Source: an uncultured Christensenellaceae bacterium (GTDB lineage Bacteria > Bacillota > Clostridia > Christensenellales > Borkfalkiaceae). From it: a stretch of DNA of 46,973 bases. The translations under genes were made by a program, and so were the position numbers. The notes beneath the pieces are model-generated. The model searched no databases and had not been told where the DNA came from. It saw nothing but the letters and a program-made list of their open reading frames with translations. Below are positions 24,184 to 32,601 of this stretch, piece after piece (position 1 is the first letter of the stretch; each line of letters starts with the position of its first letter). The DNA lies in NCBI GenBank assembly GCA_910588465.1, contig CAJUOP010000001.1, forward strand, positions 1-46,973. Reading direction: 5' to 3'.

Positions 24184-25063
24184 ATTTCTTTCGGATATGC
24201 GCAACAAAAAATCCCTCGTAAAGCTCCGTCGGCGCCACGCAGAGCGTACCCTTCGGCGAAGGCAGCCGCGGCAGAGAAAAGCGCTCCTCGGGTATAGGGA
24301 TCAGTTCTCCGTCCGAGGAGTCGAGCACCTCCCGCAGCACGTCCCCGTTTTCGCAATTTAATACGGAACAGGTGGAATAGACCAACAAGCCTCCGCGCTT
24401 TAACAGCGTAAGCGCCTTTTTTAACAGCTTCTTTTGCAGCTGCGCACTGTTCTCGATCAGCTTTTGCGAAAGCGCGATCGGACGGGAGGGATCGAGCGTG
24501 CCGCTTCCGCTGCACGGCGCGTCGAGTAAAATTTTGTCGAAGCGGAAAAAGTCGTCCAACTTCGTCGCGTCCGCCAAAAGCAGATTTACGCGCGAAGCCC
24601 CCTGCCGCTGCACATTAAACTTTAACCGCTCGAAGCGGATCTTATCCTTTTCGCATGCGGTGATCTGCGCGCCCCCGTGCGACAGCGCATAAAGCTGCGT
24701 TGTCTTCCCGCCGGGCGCAGCCGTCATATCGAGAATGTTTTCCCCGCTCTGCGGATCCAGCACCAAGGGCGACAGCATGGAGGAAAGGCTTTGCAGATAG
24801 ATTTCTCCCTTTTTATAAAGCGAAAGGCGCCGCAAAGTCTCTTCGTCCGCGCCGTCCGCGATCAGCGCGTCGTCGTACCAAGAAACCCGTCGCACGCCGA
24901 TCCCGACTTCCGCCAAAGCGGAAACGACCCGTTGCCCGTCCGTTTTTAAAGTGTTTACCCGCAGCGTTACGGGACGGCGGACGGAATACCCCCGCAAAAT
25001 TTCTTCCGCAAGCACTTTTCCGTAGTCTCTTTCTAAAAATCGGTTTAAAAATTGCGGTATCAT
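24182..25063 (-). CDS. RNA (cytosine-5) methyltransferase, RsmB/RsmF/NSUN family
   Basis: 293 residues of the class I SAM-dependent Nop2/NSUN fold, which methylates C5 of a cytosine in rRNA or tRNA. SAM-binding motif I is DMTAAPGGKT (near residue 112). Motif IV DAPCSGSGT (near 183) and motif VI STCSV (near 230) carry the two catalytic cysteines. The protein is short: there is no N-terminal NusB-like domain as in RsmB and no C-terminal RNA-binding extension as in YebU/RsmF, so the exact target cannot be given. The C-terminal FFVAHIRKK is typical. Confidence 0.88.
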   Translation of the reverse strand: MIPQFLNRFLERDYGKVLAEEILRGYSVRRPVTLRVNTLKTDGQRVVSALAEVGIGVRRVSWYDDALIADGADEETLRRLSLYKKGEIYLQSLSSMLSPLVLDPQSGENILDMTAAPGGKTTQLYALSHGGAQITACEKDKIRFERLKFNVQRQGASRVNLLLADATKLDDFFRFDKILLDAPCSGSGTLDPSRPIALSQKLIENSAQLQKKLLKKALTLLKRGGLLVYSTCSVLNCENGDVLREVLDSSDGELIPIPEERFSLPRLPSPKGTLCVAPTELYEGFFVAHIRKK

Positions 25064-25111
25064 GCCTTTATTTTTCCCATTATGTCACACGTAGTACCTT
25101 GTAAATTTTAA

Positions 25112-25152
25112 AAAATAAAAATTCGCAGAGTATTTGATAGATGCTCTGCGAA
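25112..25152 (-). terminator. Terminator of the flavodoxin operon
   Basis: Stem TTCGCAGAG/CTCTGCGAA (25122-25130, 25144-25152). On the minus strand it is followed by a long T-rich run (25121-25112). Confidence 0.85.
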
Positions 25153-25163
25153 AAATTTCGTAT

Positions 25164-25646
25164 TTATTCCAGCTCCAACAGCCAATCCAAAATCACGTTG
25201 TCGGGGACCAGCTGCATCTTTTCGTCGAACTTAACGTTCAGCATTTCCGCAAAGTTCGCGCCGCGCGCCGACTTTTTAAAATCGGTAGCGACCTTTCCGA
25301 GCCCTCGCTCCTTTCCGTTGTAGGTAGAAAACGGATACACGTTCACTCCGTTCCACTTATATCCCGAAATGAATTTTTTCATGGCGGGAGCCATTGCGTT
25401 CCACCAAACGGGCGTTCCAAGAATTACCGCGCCGTAATGCGAAAGATTGATTTCCATGGGACGGATCTGCGGCAGATATCCGCTTTCGATCTCCTTTTTG
25501 GCAAGACTCGAAAGCACGTCGAAATCGTCGGGATAGTCCTTCACCGTCTGCACTTCGATGATGTCCGCGCGCAACGCGCGCGCAATTTTCATGGCGATCC
25601 GTTTGGTATTTCCGCTCAGGGAATAAAATACAACTAATTTCTTCAT
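25164..25646 (-). CDS. Flavodoxin family protein
   Basis: 160 residues. The FMN phosphate loop SLSGNTKR follows the first strand, and GTPVWWNAMAP forms the usual aromatic loop over the isoalloxazine. Length matches the Flavodoxin_4 type. It is a low-potential electron carrier in the cytoplasm. The ribosome site CGGAGAT is good. It is the last gene of the aminopeptidase-CobW-CobW-flavodoxin run, 28 bp after the preceding GTPase. Confidence 0.9.
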   Translation of the reverse strand: MKKLVVFYSLSGNTKRIAMKIARALRADIIEVQTVKDYPDDFDVLSSLAKKEIESGYLPQIRPMEINLSHYGAVILGTPVWWNAMAPAMKKFISGYKWNGVNVYPFSTYNGKERGLGKVATDFKKSARGANFAEMLNVKFDEKMQLVPDNVILDWLLELE

Positions 25647-25673
25647 GATTATCTCCGCTTTCTTCCTTTACGA

Positions 25674-26618
25674 TCAATAAAAAGTAGCAAGTTCTTCGGT
25701 CGGCTTTTCGCAAAATTCAAGCAAATCCGCCTTTAATACGGGACCCTTCTGCCCGTATATTTTATCGTATTCGATTTCGATGCGTCCCGTCACTTCCAGC
25801 CAGTCCCGCGTCTTTACCGAAAACTTGCCCGTATACCGCACCACCATGCCGCTGTATGCGATATCCGCCTCGCAGCATGTCATAATATGTCTGCCGAGGA
25901 CGACCGTCCCCGCCTTCATGCGCTTATCCGTTGCCGCCAAGCCCTTAAAATGCACCGTCTTCCCCGCGTATTTTTCCGGATCCTCCATCAAATCGCGGTA
26001 GAAAAACGCATAGTCGCGGTCGGCGATCTCTATCACGTCCGCCTCGATATCGAACGGCAGCGGGTCCTCGATATCGTCGTAATCCGCTCTGCCGCCCTCG
26101 AACTCGTACACGATTTGCGGTCTGCGGGAGATCCCGCGGATAATTTTATGAAATTCTTCCTTGGAAAACTCTTCGCGGAAGCGGTTAAACACCACCATAT
26201 CCGCATACTGCACCTTATCGAACACGAGTTGACGCATATTTTTATTAAAGCTTAAAAAGTCGGGCGCATTAAAAAAGGTCATAACCTGCGCGATCAGCCA
26301 ACCGTCCGGCATGGCGTCGAACAGCTTCGTCAGCTCGCACATACCGTTATATTCCACCACCACGCGCTCCGCCTTGTGCTTTTTCTGCAACGCGGCGAGC
26401 ACGGGAAGGCTCAACGCTTCGGCGGGAACGGTTTCGACCGCGGCGCCCTTCACGCGGAATTTGGACGGATCGAATTCGACCTCGCCCTCCTCGCAGACGA
26501 GCAACAGCGTCTTTTCGCCCGATTCGAAGCGTTCGTCCTCGAACGTTTCCTGAATAAAGGTCGTTTTGCCCGATTCCAGAAAACCGAGGAACAGATAGAC
26601 GGGAATTTCTTTCACCAT
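25674..26618 (-). CDS. CobW-like GTPase fused to a DUF1980/TIGR03943-type domain
   Basis: 314 residues. The N-terminal half is a P-loop GTPase of the CobW/HypB class with GFLESGKTT (residues 12-20). The usual metal-binding GCxCC after switch I is absent. The C-terminal third, from about residue 210 with DPEKYAGKTVHFKG, through GRHIMTCCEADIA to the DWLEVTGRIEIEY strand, matches the C-terminal domain of YcgQ/DUF1980 proteins, which is usually found in partners of a membrane permease. The fused form suggests a metal-handling GTPase with an OB-like effector domain. It starts one base after the stop of the canonical CobW gene, so the two GTPases are probably partners. The metal is unknown. Confidence 0.75.
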   Translation of the reverse strand: MVKEIPVYLFLGFLESGKTTFIQETFEDERFESGEKTLLLVCEEGEVEFDPSKFRVKGAAVETVPAEALSLPVLAALQKKHKAERVVVEYNGMCELTKLFDAMPDGWLIAQVMTFFNAPDFLSFNKNMRQLVFDKVQYADMVVFNRFREEFSKEEFHKIIRGISRRPQIVYEFEGGRADYDDIEDPLPFDIEADVIEIADRDYAFFYRDLMEDPEKYAGKTVHFKGLAATDKRMKAGTVVLGRHIMTCCEADIAYSGMVVRYTGKFSVKTRDWLEVTGRIEIEYDKIYGQKGPVLKADLLEFCEKPTEELATFY

Positions 26619-26619
26619 A

Positions 26620-27654
26620 TTACCCCAAGAATAAATCCTTTAATTGTTCGGAATCGAGCTTGCAGCCGATCACGCAAAATCTGCCCGTCACCAGCGGCGA
26701 GCCCGTACGCACGTCCGCTTCCTCGGGCACGTAGTCGAAATAGATCCACTCCGAGCCGCCGTCCACAATTCCCTTTGCGCGCAAAATTTGTCCGTATTTG
26801 CCCGTATCGAGTTCCTTTAAAATATGTTCGACGCGCTCGCGCGTAAATTTTTTCGCCGTTTCTGTGCCCCACGTCGAAAACACCTCGTCCGCGTGATGGT
26901 GCCCGTGCCCTTCATGCTCATGGCGGTGACCGCAGCAGTGTTCATGCTCTTCGTCGTGCCCGTGGTGATGTCCGCAGCAATGCCCGTGCTCTTCGTCGTG
27001 CCCGTGGTGATGTCCGCAGCAGCATTGTTCATGACGTTCGGAAAGCTCGGCGAGCTCGGATTGTAAGCTGTCCGTTTTTTGCATGGTCTGCAAAATGTCT
27101 TTTCCCGAAAGCTTGTCCCAATCGGTCGTAACGATGGAAGCGGAGGTATGCTCCTTTAACAGATTCGCCGCCGCTTCCGCCTTTTCCGCATCCGAATTGT
27201 GCGAAAGAACGATGCAGCTTGCGTTCTCTACCTGATCGAGGAAAAATTCGCCGAAATTCTTTAAATACATTTTGCACTTTTTCGCGTCGACGACCGTGCA
27301 AAACGCGTTCAGCACGGCGTCCGGAACGTTCGCGCGCTCCACCGCCTTGATCACGTCGGACAGCTTTCCCACGCCCGATGGCTCGATCAGAATCCGATCG
27401 GGCGAATACTCCCGCGCAACCTTTTTCAGCGCTTCGGCAAAATCACCCACCAGCGAGCAGCAGATACAGCCCGAATTCATTTCCGTGATTTCCACGCCCG
27501 CATCCTGTAAAAATCCGCCGTCTACGCCGATTTCGCCGAATTCGTTCTCGATTAAAACGACTTTTTCTCCCGTATAAGCTTCTTTGATCAATTTTTTAAT
27601 GAGCGTCGTTTTTCCCGCGCCCAAAAAACCGGAAAAAATATCAATGAGAATCAC
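26620..27654 (-). CDS. CobW/COG0523-family metal-chaperone GTPase with His-rich repeat loop
   Basis: 344 residues. Walker A GFLGAGKTT (residues 9-17), the diagnostic GCICC (62-66) and the guanine-binding region are in place, so this is a genuine COG0523 GTPase. Between the GTPase and the C-terminal CobW_C domain lies a His/Cys-rich insert (about 210-255) made of a 14-residue tandem repeat of the form CCGHHHGHDEEHGH, present two and a half times. Such loops store or deliver zinc, nickel or cobalt in related proteins. It lies 24 bp after the M29 metallo-aminopeptidase gene, which could be a client. No Zur-type operator is obvious. Confidence 0.88.
   Translation of the reverse strand: MILIDIFSGFLGAGKTTLIKKLIKEAYTGEKVVLIENEFGEIGVDGGFLQDAGVEITEMNSGCICCSLVGDFAEALKKVAREYSPDRILIEPSGVGKLSDVIKAVERANVPDAVLNAFCTVVDAKKCKMYLKNFGEFFLDQVENASCIVLSHNSDAEKAEAAANLLKEHTSASIVTTDWDKLSGKDILQTMQKTDSLQSELAELSERHEQCCCGHHHGHDEEHGHCCGHHHGHDEEHEHCCGHRHEHEGHGHHHADEVFSTWGTETAKKFTRERVEHILKELDTGKYGQILRAKGIVDGGSEWIYFDYVPEEADVRTGSPLVTGRFCVIGCKLDSEQLKDLFLG
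26945..27021 (-). repeat. 42-bp tandem repeat encoding the His/Cys loop
   Basis: A 35-bp segment starting TGCTCTTCGTCGTGCC recurs exactly with a period of 42 bp (26945 and 26987), and degenerate flanking copies extend to about 26902. It is in frame, so copy-number change would alter only the metal-binding loop. Confidence 0.85.
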
Positions 27655-27678
27655 GTTGATAACCTCTTTTAAATTGCG

Positions 27679-28905
27679 TTAAAACGCCCAGTTTCCATCC
27701 TTGAACAGCTGCACGCGCTCGCCGCTCTTCGTAACGCCGAAAATATTCAGATCCTTGCTGCCTATCATAAAATCGACGTGGATCAAGCTGTCGTTGATCC
27801 CTTTCTCGTGCAGCTCCTTCTGCGACATAGTCTCGTATCCCTTTACGCAGTTGGTAAACCCTCTGCCGAGCGCCATATGGCAGCTCGCGTTCTCGTCGAA
27901 CAGCGTGTTGTAAAAGAGGATTCCCGAGTTATTGATGGGAGAATCATATGCGATCAGCGCGCATTCGCCGAGCATTTTCGCCCCGTCGTCCATGGAAATC
28001 ATCTTTTCGAGCAAGTGCTGATTCTTTTCCGCCTTTACCTCGACCACCTTTCCGTGCTCGAAGCGAACGGAGAAGTTTTCGATCACCTCGCCCTGATAGG
28101 AAAGCGGTTTCGCCGAATAGACGATCCCTTCCGCCGCGCCCGCCTTGGGAGAAATGAAAATTTCCTCCGAGGGGATATTCGGATTAAAATAGTGCCCCTT
28201 CAGATCCTCTTCGCCGCCCCCCATAAACAGCGAGCCGTCGATCAAGCCCACCGTAAAGTCCGTTCCGTTGGAGGATTTGTATTCGAGCGAAACGAGATTC
28301 AAACGGTTTAAATAGTCGCACCGCTTGGCAATTTCGTCGTTGTGACGCGCCCACTCGCGCACGGGGTCCGCTCCGTCCGCACGGGAAGCCTTTAAAATCG
28401 CGTCCCAAAGCTTTTCCACCGCCTGATTGACGTTGAGCGAAGGGAACACCTTTTTCGCCCACGCCTTGCCGGGGATCGCGGCGATGCACCACTGATATTT
28501 ATTGTCCATATCGTCGCGGTAGCTCTTAATCGCCTTGGTGCGCGCGGAGCGTACCGCGGTAAACTTCTCCTGATCGATCCCCTTTAATCCGTCGGGATCC
28601 TCCGATTCGAGATACAAAATCGCGGGAAGCGCCTTCTTTTTCAGCTCCCACTTTTCAAGCTCCCACTTCTGCGTTTCCGAGAGCGATTCCGTTTTTTGAT
28701 AACGGTAATGCAGGTTGGCAAGGGGCTGGTGCGTAAACTCCACCGTCACCTTTCCCGCGCCCGCACGGTAAAGCTCTTCCACCGCCATCTCCACGAATTC
28801 GGGCTGGTCGAGCTCCGCCTGCACGATGACCCACTGTCCCTTTTGTACGTTTATTCCCGTTTTGGCAAGTAATTTTGCATAACGGCGCATTTGTAATTTA
28901 TTCAT
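27679..28905 (-). CDS. Aminopeptidase, peptidase family M29
   Basis: 408 residues, full length for the AmpS/PepS/AmpT family of cytoplasmic metallo-aminopeptidases. Metal-ligand regions are recognisable: the glutamates in SEEIFISPKAG near residue 250, the SCHMALGRGF stretch near 345, and the IHVDFMIGS histidine-aspartate motif near 375. ATG 28905 sits behind GCGGAGG, and a consensus promoter lies upstream. It heads the run with two CobW GTPases and flavodoxin. A shared metal theme is an inference from context. Confidence 0.93.
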   Translation of the reverse strand: MNKLQMRRYAKLLAKTGINVQKGQWVIVQAELDQPEFVEMAVEELYRAGAGKVTVEFTHQPLANLHYRYQKTESLSETQKWELEKWELKKKALPAILYLESEDPDGLKGIDQEKFTAVRSARTKAIKSYRDDMDNKYQWCIAAIPGKAWAKKVFPSLNVNQAVEKLWDAILKASRADGADPVREWARHNDEIAKRCDYLNRLNLVSLEYKSSNGTDFTVGLIDGSLFMGGGEEDLKGHYFNPNIPSEEIFISPKAGAAEGIVYSAKPLSYQGEVIENFSVRFEHGKVVEVKAEKNQHLLEKMISMDDGAKMLGECALIAYDSPINNSGILFYNTLFDENASCHMALGRGFTNCVKGYETMSQKELHEKGINDSLIHVDFMIGSKDLNIFGVTKSGERVQLFKDGNWAF

Positions 28906-28925
28906 AGTAACCTCCGCTATTCCTT

Positions 28926-28954
28926 ATTATAACACTTTTTTTATGCACCGTCAA
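28926..28954 (-). promoter_or_regulatory. Sigma-A promoter of the aminopeptidase operon
   Basis: Minus strand: TTGACG (28954-28949), 17-bp spacer, TATAAT (28931-28926). Confidence 0.75.
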
Positions 28955-28965
28955 CTTTAAGCAAG

Positions 28966-28994
28966 AAAAAACACGGTCAAAAAACCGTGTTTTT
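28966..28994 (-). terminator. Terminator after nrdG
   Basis: Stem AAAACACGGT/ACCGTGTTTT around CAAAAA, with T run on the minus strand, directly downstream of nrdG. Confidence 0.85.
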
Positions 28995-29010
28995 CCAAAT
29001 ATCTCCAATA

Positions 29011-29532
29011 CTATGTCAGATATAATACTACGCTTCCGCTCGATAAGCTGCGTCTTACATCGATCACGCGCTGATTGGACGAGCCGCGGAACTTCAATCG
29101 GATATCCTTTAACTCCTCTTCGAATTTCCCGTCTATCAGCACGTCCAAAAGCGAGATAAGCTCTCTCGTCGCCTCGCAGCAGGCTTGCGGCTCCGCCAGA
29201 CTCCCGTCCGAATAGGTATAGCCCGTAAAGCACCAAATGTTTTGGTGCGGAAACTTTTCCCGCACGCGCCGCACAAACGGCAGCAGCGCGCGCTGGTTAC
29301 TCGGCTCGAACGGATCACCGCCCAAAAGCGTGAGCCCCGCGATATAGTCGGGCGCGAGCATTTTAAAGAGCGCTTCTTCCGTTTCCGCGGTGAACGGCTT
29401 GCCGTATCCGAAATCCCAAGCCACGCTGTTAAAGCAATTTTTGCAACGTCGGGTGCAGCCCGAAACGAAGAGGGAGACCCTTACCCCCTCTCCGTTCGCA
29501 ATATCGGTGGGCTTGATTTCTGCGTAATTCAT
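29011..29532 (-). CDS. nrdG: Anaerobic ribonucleotide reductase activating protein
   Basis: 173 residues. A radical-SAM enzyme that installs the glycyl radical on NrdD. The [4Fe-4S] motif is CTRRCKNC (Cys26, 30, 33), followed by LTLLGGDPFEP and WCFTGYTY. I start at ATG 29532, two bases after the nrdD stop; the longer frame to 29610 lies inside nrdD and its extra residues do not match the family. Translation is probably coupled to nrdD. The normal NrdG N-terminus MNYAEIKPTDIANGEG supports this start. Confidence 0.94.
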   Translation of the reverse strand: MNYAEIKPTDIANGEGVRVSLFVSGCTRRCKNCFNSVAWDFGYGKPFTAETEEALFKMLAPDYIAGLTLLGGDPFEPSNQRALLPFVRRVREKFPHQNIWCFTGYTYSDGSLAEPQACCEATRELISLLDVLIDGKFEEELKDIRLKFRGSSNQRVIDVRRSLSSGSVVLYLT

Positions 29533-29534
29533 GA

Positions 29535-31706
29535 TTATAAGTGCAACACTCTGTCTTTGATTTCCTGCGTTCTGCCCTGATTCCAGAACTGCGTGCCGAT
29601 ATATCCGCACGTACGGCGGGCAACGTTCATTTTTGCCTGATCGCGGTTATGGCAGTGCGGGCATTCCCAAACAAGCTTGCCGTCCTCTTCCGCAATTACA
29701 ATTTCTCCGTCGTAGCCGCAGACCTGACAGTAGTCGCTCTTGGTGTTCAGCTCGGCGTACATGATATTGTCGTAAATGTACTGCATCACGGCGAGCACGG
29801 CGGGAATATTGTCCTGCATGTTGGGCACTTCCACGTACGAGATCGCGCCGCCGGGAGAGAGCTGCTGAAACTCGCTCTCGAACTTTAATTTGGTAAACGC
29901 ATCTATCTTCTCGCTTACGTGCACGTGATAGCTGTTGGTAATATAGTTCTTATCCGTCACCCCGGGAATGACGCCGAAGCGCTTTTGCAGGCATTTGGAG
30001 AACTTGTACGTGGTGCTTTCGAGCGGCGTTCCGTAAAGCGAAAAGTCGATATTCTCCTTTTCTTTCCATTCCTTGCACTTGTCGTTCATGTGCTGCATGA
30101 CGGAGAGCGCGAAGGGCTTTGCCTCCTCGTCCGTATGGGATTTGCCCGTCATGTACACCGTGCACTCGTACAGCCCCGCATAGCCGAGCGAAATGGTGGA
30201 ATAGCCGCCGAAAAGCAGCTTGTCGATCGTTTCCCCTTTCTTTAAACGGGCGAGCGCGCCGTACTGCCAGAGAATGGGCGCCGCGTCGGACAGCGTGCCC
30301 TTTAAGCGCTTGTGCCGTTCCATGAGCGCCTGATAGCACAGCTCGAGCCGCTCGTCGAAGATTTTCCAGAACAGTTCCTTATCCTTGCCCGAGGAGAGCG
30401 CGACGTCCACCAGATTGATGGTAACGACGCCCTGATTGAATCTGCCGTAATATTTGGGCTTGCCGTTCCCGTCGACGTACGGCGTTAAAAAGCTGCGGCA
30501 GCCCATACAGGTGTAGCAATGCCCCTCGCCGTTTTTATCGACCTTGTATTCGAGCATCTTCTTTTCGGAAATATAGTCGGGCACCATGCGCTTTGCCGTG
30601 CATTTGGCGGCAAGCTCGGTCAGATAAAAATACGGGCTTCCCTGGCGGATATTGCTCTCCTCCAAAACGTAAATCAGCTTGGGGAAGGCGGGAGTCACCC
30701 ATACCCCCGACTCGTTCTTTACGCCCGTGATACGCTGCTTTAACGTCTCTTCTATGATCATGGCAAGATCGGCGCGTTCCTGCTCGTTGCGCGCCTCGCC
30801 CAAATACATGAACACGGTGACGAACGGAGCCTGCCCGTTGGTGGTAAGGAGCGTGACGACCTGATACTGTATGGTCTGGATCCCCTTTGCGATTTCGGTG
30901 CGGAGCCGCTTTTCCGCCACCTGCGCGATGTGCGCCTCGTCCGTGACGCCGACGAGCTTTAACTCCTCCGCAACCTCCGAACGAATCTTTTTGCGGCTGA
31001 CGTCCACGAACGGCGCAAGGTGCGTAAGCGAAATGCTCTGCCCGCCGTACTGGTTGGAAGCCACCTGCGCGATGATCTGCGTGGCGATATTGCACGCCGT
31101 GGAGAACGAATGCGGCTTCTCGATAAACGTGCCGGAGATCACGGTGCCGTTTTGCAGCATATCTTCAAGGTTGACCAAATCGCAGTTGTGCATATGCTGC
31201 GCGAAATAGTCGGCGTCGTGGAAGTGAATAAGCCCCTCGTCGTGCGCGTCCACAATCTCGCGCGGAAGCAGAATTCTGCGCGTAAGGTCCTTGCTCACCT
31301 CGCCCGCCATATAGTCGCGCTGCACGGAATTCACCGTAGGATTCTTGTTGGAATTCTCCTGCTTCACCTCTTCGTTGTTGCACTCGATCAAAGTGAGGAT
31401 CTGCGCGTCCGTCGTGTTGGACTTTCTGACCAGCGCGCGCGAATAGCGGTAGGTAATGTATTTGCGCGCCACCGCGAAAGCCTTTCTGTCCATGATCTGA
31501 TTTTCGACGAAGTCCTGAATTTCTTCCACGCTGACGGCGCGGTTCAGATCGCCCGCAAGCGCCGTTACCTTTTCGGCGATCTGCGCAATCTGGTCCTCGG
31601 TCAAACGGTGATCCTCGCTCACTTCGTTGTTGGCTTTGCGTATTGCGCCGAGTATCTTGGAAATGTCGAACGATACCTCCGTTCCGTTTCTTTTGATAAT
31701 CTTCAT
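29535..31706 (-). CDS. nrdD: Anaerobic ribonucleoside-triphosphate reductase
   Basis: 723 residues. It reduces NTPs to dNTPs without oxygen. An ATP-cone (about 1-90, starting KIIKRNGTEVSFD) gives allosteric control. The ten-stranded barrel carries the catalytic region, with the conserved CYTCMGCRSF loop near residue 400. Near the C-terminus a CQVCG...CPHC zinc site precedes the glycyl radical loop RRTCGYIG, with the radical Gly near residue 701. ATG 31706 is preceded by AAGGAG. It forms an operon with nrdG, behind a promoter with two NrdR-like boxes and a leader hairpin. Confidence 0.97.
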   Translation of the reverse strand: MKIIKRNGTEVSFDISKILGAIRKANNEVSEDHRLTEDQIAQIAEKVTALAGDLNRAVSVEEIQDFVENQIMDRKAFAVARKYITYRYSRALVRKSNTTDAQILTLIECNNEEVKQENSNKNPTVNSVQRDYMAGEVSKDLTRRILLPREIVDAHDEGLIHFHDADYFAQHMHNCDLVNLEDMLQNGTVISGTFIEKPHSFSTACNIATQIIAQVASNQYGGQSISLTHLAPFVDVSRKKIRSEVAEELKLVGVTDEAHIAQVAEKRLRTEIAKGIQTIQYQVVTLLTTNGQAPFVTVFMYLGEARNEQERADLAMIIEETLKQRITGVKNESGVWVTPAFPKLIYVLEESNIRQGSPYFYLTELAAKCTAKRMVPDYISEKKMLEYKVDKNGEGHCYTCMGCRSFLTPYVDGNGKPKYYGRFNQGVVTINLVDVALSSGKDKELFWKIFDERLELCYQALMERHKRLKGTLSDAAPILWQYGALARLKKGETIDKLLFGGYSTISLGYAGLYECTVYMTGKSHTDEEAKPFALSVMQHMNDKCKEWKEKENIDFSLYGTPLESTTYKFSKCLQKRFGVIPGVTDKNYITNSYHVHVSEKIDAFTKLKFESEFQQLSPGGAISYVEVPNMQDNIPAVLAVMQYIYDNIMYAELNTKSDYCQVCGYDGEIVIAEEDGKLVWECPHCHNRDQAKMNVARRTCGYIGTQFWNQGRTQEIKDRVLHL

Positions 31707-31756
31707 AATACATTCTCCTTGTTGTTTCCTACGTCCGTATTTTCTCTCAAAACAAA

Positions 31757-31781
31757 ACGCGTTCCGTTTAAGGGAACGCGT
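31757..31781 (-). other. Leader hairpin at the 5' end of the nrdDG transcript
   Basis: Stem ACGCGTTCC/GGAACGCGT (31757-31765, 31773-31781), 7-nt loop. On the minus strand it begins within a few bases of the predicted transcription start and is followed by TTTTGTTTTG. It may stabilise the 5' end or act as an attenuator. Confidence 0.6.
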
Positions 31782-31783
31782 CT

Positions 31784-31812
31784 ATCATACAACAAAATAA
31801 CGGACTTGTCAA
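31784..31812 (-). promoter_or_regulatory. Sigma-A promoter of nrdDG
   Basis: Minus strand: TTGACA (31812-31807), 17-bp spacer, TATGAT (31789-31784). Confidence 0.8.
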
Positions 31813-31820
31813 GGTTTTAG

Positions 31821-31836
31821 ACACAATATTTTGGAG
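31821..31836. promoter_or_regulatory. NrdR-like box, promoter-proximal
   Basis: ACACAATATTTTGGAG agrees with the NrdR palindrome (acaCwAtATaTwGtgt) at 12 of 16 positions. It starts 9 bp upstream of the -35 hexamer and lies 31 bp from the second box. Confidence 0.6.
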
Positions 31837-31851
31837 AAAAAATTATTTTTC

Positions 31852-31867
31852 ATACTATATCTTGTGT
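31852..31867. promoter_or_regulatory. NrdR-like box, promoter-distal
   Basis: ATACTATATCTTGTGT agrees with the NrdR palindrome at 14 of 16 positions. NrdR normally binds paired boxes about three helical turns apart, as here. Confidence 0.7.
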
Positions 31868-31929
31868 TTGGGTCGAATCTTGCCGAATCGCGCGAGCGTG
31901 AAACAAAGAGCGCAGAAGTTACACGGAAA

Positions 31930-31954
31930 GCGCCCCGTTTTTTACACGAGGCGC
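31930..31954 (-). terminator. Possible terminator at the end of the HD gene
   Basis: Stem GCGCCCCG/CGAGGCGC (31930-31937, 31947-31954) with one G-U pair; the loop contains the HD gene's stop codon. The U run is only three bases, so termination may be weak. Confidence 0.45.
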
Positions 31955-32601
31955 GTGTTGTTGATGACCAGCGAAAACCGACAGGAAAGGAATTCCGCCG
32001 CTCTTCGGCACAGCTGCATCCGCCCGAAATAAATTTCGAAATAGTCCATGACCGAGCATATTTCCGTGTCGATTTCGATATTCAGCGCGATCATGTTCTG
32101 TTCCACCGTAAGATAAGAGCGGTCGGCGGCGAGATTCACCCTGTCGTGAATGTTCGCCGTGCCCACGTTCGCGATTGGCTTTTTCACGCGGCTCTTGTGC
32201 ACGTCCGACTTGTCGGCTAAAATGAGCGCGGCGGAAACGTCGGATACGGGAAGCCCGTACTGCTCGTCGTGGTTGCCCACGGCAAGCATAACTTCGGAGG
32301 CGGACGACGGCTCCATTCCGAGGCGAAGCAAAATGGAATAGGCGAGGAGCGCGCCGCTCTGGGCGTGATCCTTGCGGTTAACGCAGTTGCCGATATCGTG
32401 CAGATATCCCGCGATCTCGGCAAGGCGGACCCTTTCCTCTCCGTAACCCAGCTTGCGCAAAATTTCCCCCGACCACTTGCTTACGATCCCCGCATGACGG
32501 CGGGAATGCTCGGTAAAGCCGAGCACCTCGAGCTGGCGCTCGGAGGTAGCCATGATTGCTTCCACTTCTTTGTCCGATTTGATTTTGGATAATTCGAGCA
32601 T
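31942..32601 (-). CDS. HD-domain phosphohydrolase
   Basis: 219 residues. The HD-superfamily metal site is visible: HSRRHAGIVS near residue 32, GYLHDIGN near 65, a downstream NHDEQYG near 108, and DKSDVHKSR near 130. Members hydrolyse nucleotides, cyclic dinucleotides or phosphomonoesters, and the substrate is not clear here. ATG 32601 directly follows the stop of the hexose kinase, with a GGAG site inside that gene, so the two are translationally coupled. Confidence 0.82.
   Translation of the reverse strand: MLELSKIKSDKEVEAIMATSERQLEVLGFTEHSRRHAGIVSKWSGEILRKLGYGEERVRLAEIAGYLHDIGNCVNRKDHAQSGALLAYSILLRLGMEPSSASEVMLAVGNHDEQYGLPVSDVSAALILADKSDVHKSRVKKPIANVGTANIHDRVNLAADRSYLTVEQNMIALNIEIDTEICSVMDYFEIYFGRMQLCRRAAEFLSCRFSLVINNTRLV

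Noticed and set aside
26902..27024. CRISPR-like repeat
   Set aside because: The repeats are in-frame coding, contiguous and without spacers.
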